Assembly: GCA_964444805.1 (NCBI GenBank)
Contig: CAYUIK010000082.1
Coordinates: 1-5,948, forward strand
Direction of reading: 5' to 3'
Length of the DNA: 5,948 nt
Origin: RECG01 sp964444805
Lineage (GTDB): Bacteria; Bacillota_I; Bacilli_A; Acholeplasmatales; Acholeplasmataceae
Every line of letters starts with the position of its first letter. Positions within the stretch are counted from its first letter, which is position 1. The position numbers and the translations under genes are program-made. Shown in pieces: positions 1-4,659 of this stretch. The notes under the pieces are model-generated. The model was not told the origin of the DNA and did no database searches. It was given only the letters and a program-made list of their open reading frames with translations.

Positions 1-1
1 G

Positions 2-28
2 AACGACTCGCTTACGAGTCGTTTTTTT
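2..28 (+). terminator. Rho-independent terminator, plus strand, overlapping the M50-like stop codon
   Basis: A perfect 9-bp stem (AACGACTCG at 2-10 and CGAGTCGTT at 15-23, loop CTTA) is followed by an unbroken T run up to 28. This is an intrinsic terminator for transcription entering from the left on the plus strand, which implies a convergent gene outside the window. The TAA of the minus-strand M50-like gene lies in the loop (12-14), so the hairpin also forms at the 3' end of that mRNA. Whether a T tract follows on the minus strand cannot be seen, because the window ends one base after the stem. Confidence 0.8.
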
Positions 29-1223
29 CTTCTTCAACATCGGCGTAAATATAATCGATCGAGCTCACATATTCGACCAGCGGGAGCGGTTCATGTAACG
101 CTTTGAGCTGCTCATAGGGGTCGACTAGGCCTTCGAAGATCCAGAAGTGCCCGATATGCACGTTTTCTTTGTCGGCAAGAAATGACGCATGATCCTTTAA
201 GTTCAAGGTGTGTTCGCTCCGTTTGATCAGGTAAACGCTGAGCTTTTCCGGTATGCTTTTCCCGCTACCTTCCCGGATCTGATCGAGCAGTTTATACGCT
301 TTTGCTACGTCCTTTTTGAAATAGTGATAGGACGCGAGCGCATGGGCGGTTTCGATTCCCTGTTCGTTACGCAGATAAGGACGAATGCTTCGTTTCAGTA
401 TTTTTTGATCGATCGCTTCATCGGGTTTTTGATCCTCATACATGACGCCTTCGAGATAGGAATTGATGAGTAGCGCATGAAAGACCGAATAATCGAGTTT
501 TGTCGCGCTTAGTTCACGCTTGATCTTGGAAAACAGGAAATCTTGCCCTTCCTCCTGTTCATGCAGGGAGAACATCATGTACTGATTGATCTCGATCAAC
601 TGGAAGAGCGTGTCCTTCTTCATGTTTCGGTAAGCGATAAAATCACCGAAGAACACGTTGGTCGACAAAAAGAACGTATACGTATACAAGCCGCTTAAAA
701 GCAAGGTGAAGAGCGTGACATAGACCATCGTTCCCAGCCAAAACGGATCGACAGAAACGACGAGCATGACCAAAAAGACGATGAGAGTCGAGACGGCAAA
801 GACAATGGTTACGATCGGTGCTGCCAGCAAGGCTTTGGAAAAGCGCTTCACTGTTTTCTGATAGACCGCTTCATCCGTGATCGGTTCGAGATCGGGGACG
901 ACGAGGCCACCGAAAAGAATCCAGAGTTTGGGACGAATCGTGAAACGCCAACCCTGTTTTGTCCGGTAAAAAACGAAAATGGTCAAATAGATCGCCCGGA
1001 GTTTGATTCCTTGCACCTTGAAAGCGAAAAAGTGGCCGAGTTCATGCAGGGTCAGGGTAACATAGAAAACCAGGATCAAAAGAAAAAGAACACCAAAGAA
1101 GGAATATCCCTGAAGCCCGGCTGCGATCTTTGCGGTATATCCTTGGTAGACCGAAAAAGCCATAAAAAAACCGATTAAAAGTGAAAGTGAAATGAATCGA
1201 ATGACTTTGATGAATGTTTTCAT
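12..1223 (-). CDS. M50-like (site-2 protease type) membrane zinc metallopeptidase with helical C-terminal domain
   Basis: The protein has 403 residues. Hydrophobic helices lie at about 8-29, 41-62, 132-157 and 163-187. The motif HELGH (60-64) is at the end of the second helix, as in intramembrane zinc proteases of family M50: H60 and H64 would bind zinc and E61 would be the catalytic base. The usual third ligand, an Asp in an NxxPxxxxDG motif, is not conserved in standard form; the best candidate is D194 in NVFFGDF (189-195). Residues 200-403 are soluble, charged and probably alpha-helical, with a TPR-like stretch around 292-316; no PDZ domain is apparent. A role in regulated intramembrane proteolysis or peptide processing is inferred from the family and the substrate is unknown. 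The ATG at 1223 is supported by GGGAGG (1228-1233) four bases upstream and by a promoter directly before it. It is transcribed alone, divergently from the tRNA-Gly gene. The loss of the classical second motif means it could be an inactive homologue. Confidence 0.75.
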   Translation of the reverse strand: MKTFIKVIRFISLSLLIGFFMAFSVYQGYTAKIAAGLQGYSFFGVLFLLILVFYVTLTLHELGHFFAFKVQGIKLRAIYLTIFVFYRTKQGWRFTIRPKLWILFGGLVVPDLEPITDEAVYQKTVKRFSKALLAAPIVTIVFAVSTLIVFLVMLVVSVDPFWLGTMVYVTLFTLLLSGLYTYTFFLSTNVFFGDFIAYRNMKKDTLFQLIEINQYMMFSLHEQEEGQDFLFSKIKRELSATKLDYSVFHALLINSYLEGVMYEDQKPDEAIDQKILKRSIRPYLRNEQGIETAHALASYHYFKKDVAKAYKLLDQIREGSGKSIPEKLSVYLIKRSEHTLNLKDHASFLADKENVHIGHFWIFEGLVDPYEQLKALHEPLPLVEYVSSIDYIYADVEEEKNDS

Positions 1224-1240
1224 GCATCCTCCCGTTTGCT

Positions 1241-1269
1241 ATTATAGCATACCTCGATGTGGGAAAAAA
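1241..1269 (-). promoter_or_regulatory. Extended -10 promoter of the M50-like gene
   Basis: Read on the minus strand, TGC-TATAAT (1249-1241) is a consensus extended -10 element. The matching -35 position (about 1269-1264, 17-bp spacing) is only a T run, so recognition would rely on the extended -10. The predicted start near 1234 leaves a leader of about 11 nt, with the Shine-Dalgarno GGGAGG (1233-1228) right at the 5' end of the message. The -10 lies in the palindrome TGCTATTATAGCA (1237-1249). Confidence 0.65.
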
Positions 1270-1283
1270 CACAGAGGGAACAC

Positions 1284-1312
1284 TTGACAACCATTTTGAA
1301 ATTTGCTATTAT
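1284..1312 (+). promoter_or_regulatory. Sigma-A-type promoter of tRNA-Gly
   Basis: A consensus TTGACA (1284-1289), a 17-bp spacer and TATTAT (1307-1312) are preceded by TGC (1304-1306), an extended -10. The predicted start is near 1319, about 10 bp before the mature tRNA 5' end at 1329. This combination would make a strong promoter, as expected for a stable RNA gene. Confidence 0.85.
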
Positions 1313-1328
1313 ATATGAGCACGAACAT

Positions 1329-1403
1329 GTGGGCGTCGTATAACGGTTATTACACGTGCTTGCCAAGCATGAAATGGGGGTTCGATTCTCCTCGCCCGCT
1401 CCA
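1329..1403 (+). tRNA. tRNA-Gly (anticodon GCC), CCA encoded
   Basis: The cloverleaf folds fully. The acceptor stem is GTGGGCG (1329-1335) with CGCCCGC (1393-1399). The D stem is short (1338-1340 with 1351-1353), with A14 and the G18-G19 pair (1345-1346) present. The anticodon stem is CGTGC with GCATG (1355-1359 with 1367-1371), around the loop TTGCCAA and anticodon GCC (1362-1364). The variable loop has 4 nt. The T stem is GGGGG with CTCCT around TTCGATT (1381-1387). The discriminator is T1400, normal for bacterial tRNA-Gly, and CCA (1401-1403) is encoded. The intact T-loop and D-loop GG argue for an ordinary elongator tRNA rather than a peptidoglycan-dedicated glycine tRNA of the staphylococcal kind. 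Oddities are a U2:G71 wobble pair and two G:U pairs in the T stem (49:65 and 52:62). Confidence 0.95.
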
Positions 1404-1417
1404 CTTAATTACGTATC

Positions 1418-1460
1418 GCACGTTTTCGTGCTGAACCGGGACAAATGTCCCGGTTTTTTT
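1418..1460 (+). terminator. Intrinsic terminator of tRNA-Gly
   Basis: A perfect 9-bp stem (AACCGGGAC at 1434-1442 and GTCCCGGTT at 1447-1455, loop AAAT) ends in seven T (1454-1460), a classical rho-independent terminator. A smaller hairpin (GCACG 1418-1422 and CGTGC 1427-1431, loop TTTT) comes just before it. The T run touches the stop codon of the convergent UPF0421 gene. On the minus strand the stem is not followed by a T run. Confidence 0.9.
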
Positions 1461-2424
1461 ATTCGATCTTGGGATTGTCCTCATGATAGGCGATTTTGAT
1501 TTCGAGAAATCGTTCGATTTCATGGATGATCTGATAGAGCATCGCTCGCGTTTCGAACTCGGATCGCGTTTTCGGCAGATCACTTTTTCGATAGTCGTTT
1601 TTCATATGCTCGAGATCCTTTCGTGCTGGACTGGCCTGATCGGTCGTACCGATCAGGCCGATCATGTTCTCGATGAAATCGGCGATCTGTTCGGTATGAA
1701 CATGTTCTTCTTCGATACGTTGGGCATGATCATACATGCTGTTGACCGTTTTGATCTGGTCCTTGCGCATGGAAAGATAATTGAGATATCGGTGATCGTT
1801 GGCGAAAAGAATGTCTTTGTCGACGAGTTTCGCTTCATCCATCATGCGCTTCATCCGCTGATTGATCAACTGGTAGTGCGTCCGAAACTCATCCGCCATT
1901 TCGCCCCGACGAAGAGCCAAAACGAGGACATAGAGATGATCTTTAAGAAGGGCGTCGAAACGCGTGACGAAACGTTTCATTTCCTTTTCGGAAAACGATG
2001 GATAAAACATGTTGAAGGGGAGTGAGACGCCGAGTGCGACACCGATCAGTGCGAACTCATTGACGATTAAAGCCCCGGAAAATGCCCCTTCCGCGAGCAA
2101 GTGCGTCATGAGGACGAGCGACGGAACGAGTCCGGCGGACATACCTAGAGCCCACGATAAGTAAGCGAAGAGAAAAACGAGAACACTGAAGACAGTAAAA
2201 GAATAACCAAAAACAACAAAAAAGAGCGTTGCCAAGGCAATCCCGAGGGTTGCATTCGCGAGACGCAAAAAGGCCAGACGAACCGAGTCGCGTTTCGTCA
2301 GATGCACCGAAAGAAGTGCGAGCAGGCCGGCCGTGATCCAATAGTCCAGATTGAGAAGACGAGCGATCAAACTCGCCAAGAGGGCGACAAGCCCCATCTT
2401 GATCGCCGTATTTAAAACTCTCAT
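1459..2424 (-). CDS. UPF0421 / aromatic acid exporter-type (ArAE_1, DUF939) membrane protein, YgaE/YqjA-like
   Basis: The protein has 321 residues, close to the length of Bacillus YqjA/YgaE. The N-terminal ~140 residues form about six hydrophobic helices (roughly 5-22, 27-43, 54-72, 75-93, 98-113, 119-137), matching the ArAE_1 membrane domain related to FUSC/aromatic acid exporters. Residues ~143-321 are soluble and highly charged, with long helices (e.g. 176-245, 285-312), matching the ArAE_1_C cytoplasmic domain. Export of aromatic acids is a family-level guess; the substrate is not known for the Bacillus members. The ATG at 2424 overlaps the TGA of the upstream Ntdp gene (ATGA), with AAGGAG (2430-2435) 5 nt upstream, so the two are very likely cotranscribed and translationally coupled. 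The gene converges on tRNA-Gly and has no obvious terminator of its own. A perfect 12-bp inverted repeat lies in the codons for residues 256-264. Confidence 0.85.
   Translation of the reverse strand: MRVLNTAIKMGLVALLASLIARLLNLDYWITAGLLALLSVHLTKRDSVRLAFLRLANATLGIALATLFFVVFGYSFTVFSVLVFLFAYLSWALGMSAGLVPSLVLMTHLLAEGAFSGALIVNEFALIGVALGVSLPFNMFYPSFSEKEMKRFVTRFDALLKDHLYVLVLALRRGEMADEFRTHYQLINQRMKRMMDEAKLVDKDILFANDHRYLNYLSMRKDQIKTVNSMYDHAQRIEEEHVHTEQIADFIENMIGLIGTTDQASPARKDLEHMKNDYRKSDLPKTRSEFETRAMLYQIIHEIERFLEIKIAYHEDNPKIE
1633..1659. repeat. Perfect 12-bp inverted repeat inside the UPF0421 coding sequence
   Basis: GGCCTGATCGGT (1633-1644) and ACCGATCAGGCC (1648-1659) are perfect reverse complements with a 3-nt spacer CGT. 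The 27 nt correspond exactly to nine in-frame codons (G256 to A264). In the mRNA this would form a strong GC-rich hairpin about 175 nt before the stop codon. No T run follows on either strand, so it is not an intrinsic terminator. It reads as coding sequence with no frame disturbance. Confidence 0.85.
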
Positions 2425-2963
2425 CGTTTCTCCTTATTCTTTAACATGCGCTTGTACTGCTCGTAAAAGTGCCGGACTTCCGTCTCGGCGAAAGGCTCTT
2501 CTTTCTGTTGGATCCGACGGATCAAATCCTTGATCTGACTCTCGATGATCGCCTTGATTTCCGCCGGATAGGACATCTGGCGCGCGTGCAGTTCATATTC
2601 ATGCTGATCCAACACGCGATAGGTGCCATTCGGATAGACCTTGACATCGAGGTCATAATCGATATACTTGATCGCTTCCCCATCGTAGAGATAGGGACTT
2701 GAAAGGTTGCAGTAATAGTAGATACCGTCGGGTTTGAGCATGCCGATGATGTTGAACCACAAGTCATTGTAAAAGTAACAGATGGCGGGTTCTTTCGTAT
2801 TCCAGCTTCTACCATTGTTTTCGATGACATGCGTTCTGTTATTCGCCGTAACGAGGACGTGTTCGTCTTGATAGAGTACGATCGCCTTTTTCCAGATGCG
2901 ATGGAGCCGCTGGTTATGCTTGTAACTGTGAATAGGTACGTTCATGCCGATTGATAATTTCAT
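2421..2963 (-). CDS. ntdP: Nucleoside tri-/diphosphatase, Ntdp family (DUF402, YgaC-like)
   Basis: The protein has 180 residues, the usual length of the staphylococcal Ntdp/YgaC (UPF0374) proteins, and follows them from end to end. Conserved blocks seen are IHSYKHNQRLHR (11-22), GRSWNTKEPAICYF (51-64), DGIYYYCNLSSP (79-90) and KYIDYDLDVKVYPNG (99-113); the acidic residues of the last block are likely metal ligands (inference). The family hydrolyses nucleoside tri- and diphosphates in the cytoplasm and has been linked to virulence gene control in Staphylococcus. The start at 2963 is chosen over an in-frame ATG at 2990: it has the strong GAGGTGA (2969-2975) 5 nt upstream, it matches the family N-terminus, and the ATG at 2990 lies in the promoter -10. 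It is first in a two-gene operon with the UPF0421 gene, joined by an ATGA overlap; Bacillus subtilis has the same families close together (ygaC, ygaE). Confidence 0.92.
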   Translation of the reverse strand: MKLSIGMNVPIHSYKHNQRLHRIWKKAIVLYQDEHVLVTANNRTHVIENNGRSWNTKEPAICYFYNDLWFNIIGMLKPDGIYYYCNLSSPYLYDGEAIKYIDYDLDVKVYPNGTYRVLDQHEYELHARQMSYPAEIKAIIESQIKDLIRRIQQKEEPFAETEVRHFYEQYKRMLKNKEKR

Positions 2964-2968
2964 GCGAA

Positions 2969-2975
2969 TCACCTC
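2969..2975 (-). promoter_or_regulatory. Strong Shine-Dalgarno (GAGGTGA) fixing the ntdP start
   Basis: Read on the minus strand, GAGGTGA is a 7-base match to the 16S rRNA anti-Shine-Dalgarno region, 5 nt before the ATG at 2963. The in-frame ATG at 2990 has no comparable site upstream, so this element decides the start. Confidence 0.85.
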
Positions 2976-2988
2976 AAATGATGACTCC

Positions 2989-2997
2989 ATTATAACA
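2989..2997 (-). promoter_or_regulatory. Extended -10 promoter of the ntdP-UPF0421 operon
   Basis: Read on the minus strand, TGT-TATAAT (2997-2989) is an extended -10 with a perfect hexamer; no good -35 is visible at 16-18 bp spacing (CGCTCT near 3012-3017). The predicted start near 2982 gives a leader of about 20 nt carrying the GAGGTGA site. It lies in the 70-bp gap after the GH36 gene, so the operon can be expressed independently of the sugar genes. Confidence 0.65.
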
Positions 2998-3033
2998 TGA
3001 TTTTGCGAAAAAGAGCGTCCTCGTGCCTATGCT

Positions 3034-4659
3034 TTACCGGATGATTTCTCCGGAATCGATGCGGTAGATAAACCCTTTTTCGCTTCCATCGACGCGATAC
3101 CTGATCGCGATCTCATTCCCATGCGATTCGACTTTTATATCGGTCGCCTTCAGGCTCGCTTTGGCTTCTTTCAGTATGCGCAACTGCTTTTGATCGAGTG
3201 CCTTGATGCGGTCGCTCGATAAAAAGAGACTGCCGAAGATGGCATTGATGAGGGTGAGCGACTCCCTTTGTTTTCCGGATAGCTTGTTTTCATCATTTCT
3301 TAAGACGTAGACGTCCGGATCATTATAAAAGACGTGCCCGTCGAGTTCACGACGATAGATCGTGTTGAGTATCGTCTGCTTCGTCGAAATGCGTTCGCGA
3401 TGCAGGAACCGCATATAGAAGACATCATCGAAACGAAGTGACACGTCAGGCCCGATTCGGGCATAGTCGACGAGCCCGAACCCACTGGCAAGCGGCATAC
3501 CGCAGCCAAGAATATAGGCGTCATCGAGCGCTTCCCGCACGCATTTCATGCTTTCATACATGATTTCGGCCCGGGTTTGATCCGGTTTCGACTTCAGGGC
3601 GGCGGCATAGAGAAAATCCAGTTTGAAAAACTTGAAGCGATAGGTTTCAACCATATGACGTAAAACCTCTGTAACATGGTCTTTGACGTCGCTTCTGGTC
3701 ATATCGAGTGCATAGAAACCGCTCCAGTTCGAACCGGCCATGACGGGGTTCCCCGCGTCGTCTTTGAGTAAAAAATGTTTCTTCTCGCGGAAGAGCTTGC
3801 TTTTCTTTTCACAGACGAAAGGAGCCAACCAGATGCCTGGCATCAAACCTTTTTTCTCGATTTCCGCGACGATCGGCAATAGTCCGTCCTCAAACTTCGT
3901 TTCATCGATATCGAGCCAGTCGCCGATCGCCGTTTGATAGCCGTCATCGATTTGAAAGAGCACGTCATCCGCACCAATGTCTCGAAGATCGGCCATGAGT
4001 TTCTCATGATCGATGTTCTGTTCATGACGGTACCAGGACGTATATCCGGTTAAAATCGGTCTTTTGCCGATCTTGGGCAGTTTGTCGAGATACGCAGCAA
4101 ACACCTCGTCATGCGTTCCTCGCACGCGCACAAAATCGAACACTTTGAAAGGTCGGTCGATCGTTCGCTTGTTGACGTCGCTTTTCAGACTCAGTTTTTT
4201 GTTCTTGAGATCATAATAGATGACGAGATAAGCCCGCATGTCATTGAGTGAACCGATCAGTTCGTAGTCGGAATCGATCCGATAAGCATAGGTATATCCG
4301 TGCAACAGTTTTTTCCGATACGTCGTAAAATGCGTATCACCATACTTGTCGAGTTGAAAACGATCGGTAATTAGACGGGGCACGTGATCGATTCCCCGCA
4401 TGCGATCCTTGGGAGAAAGGAGTTTCGTATCCGTCCATGACTGATACCCGTTGGGCATAAAACGCGTCTTTTCATCATACGAAAGGTCTTCGCTAAGTGA
4501 CGCCGAAACGAGTGTGATCGGCTTGTTCGGTTTAATCGTAACGGTTTCGATTTTCCCGTGTGCTTCCTTTGTGCTAACGCGTTCGATTGTGATGTCTCGA
4601 TTGGACTGACTCGTACGGATCAATTGCTCGTCGATCCGGTATTCGATGACTAATTTCAT
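3034..4659 (-). CDS. Intracellular alpha-galactosidase, glycoside hydrolase family 36 (short form)
   Basis: The protein has 541 residues, near the ~550 of Thermotoga GalA and well short of the ~700-residue GH36 enzymes. An N-terminal beta-rich domain (about 1-185) carries NGYQSW (70-75), typical of this subgroup. The (beta/alpha)8 barrel (about 195-470) has YTSWY (206-210), QIDDGYQ (236-242), GDW (246-248), the strand KLDF with probable nucleophile D348, GCGMP (385-389), and ARIGPDV with probable acid/base D405. A C-terminal beta domain follows. GH36 enzymes of clan GH-D release terminal alpha-galactose with retention; the exact substrate (melibiose, raffinose or another alpha-galactoside) cannot be read from the sequence. 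No signal peptide is visible, so it acts in the cytoplasm. Its ATG overlaps the TGA of the transporter gene (ATGA). GAAGG directly abuts the start and leaves no spacing, so translation probably depends on coupling. No convincing terminator follows. Confidence 0.88.
   Translation of the reverse strand: MKLVIEYRIDEQLIRTSQSNRDITIERVSTKEAHGKIETVTIKPNKPITLVSASLSEDLSYDEKTRFMPNGYQSWTDTKLLSPKDRMRGIDHVPRLITDRFQLDKYGDTHFTTYRKKLLHGYTYAYRIDSDYELIGSLNDMRAYLVIYYDLKNKKLSLKSDVNKRTIDRPFKVFDFVRVRGTHDEVFAAYLDKLPKIGKRPILTGYTSWYRHEQNIDHEKLMADLRDIGADDVLFQIDDGYQTAIGDWLDIDETKFEDGLLPIVAEIEKKGLMPGIWLAPFVCEKKSKLFREKKHFLLKDDAGNPVMAGSNWSGFYALDMTRSDVKDHVTEVLRHMVETYRFKFFKLDFLYAAALKSKPDQTRAEIMYESMKCVREALDDAYILGCGMPLASGFGLVDYARIGPDVSLRFDDVFYMRFLHRERISTKQTILNTIYRRELDGHVFYNDPDVYVLRNDENKLSGKQRESLTLINAIFGSLFLSSDRIKALDQKQLRILKEAKASLKATDIKVESHGNEIAIRYRVDGSEKGFIYRIDSGEIIR

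Noticed and set aside
1329..1403. Non-proteinogenic (cell wall) glycine tRNA
   Set aside because: The T-loop TTCGATT and D-loop GG are those of a normal elongator tRNA; the dedicated peptidoglycan tRNAs of staphylococci lose such features.
1350..1583. Short minus-strand frame crossing the tRNA, terminator and end of the UPF0421 gene
   Set aside because: It runs antisense through the tRNA and its terminator; its arginine- and serine-rich composition is not protein-like.
1483..2025. 180-codon open frame on the plus strand, opposite the UPF0421 gene
   Set aside because: It lies wholly antisense to a well-supported gene, has no recognisable domain and no good ribosome binding site, and is a by-product of the codon use of the true gene.
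2057..2341. 94-codon minus-strand frame within the UPF0421 gene
   Set aside because: Out-of-frame shadow of the membrane domain coding region; no family match apparent.
2995..3033. Possible terminator after the GH36 gene (GAG-GACG-CTC then five T on the minus strand)
   Set aside because: The stem has only three pairs, too weak for an intrinsic terminator.
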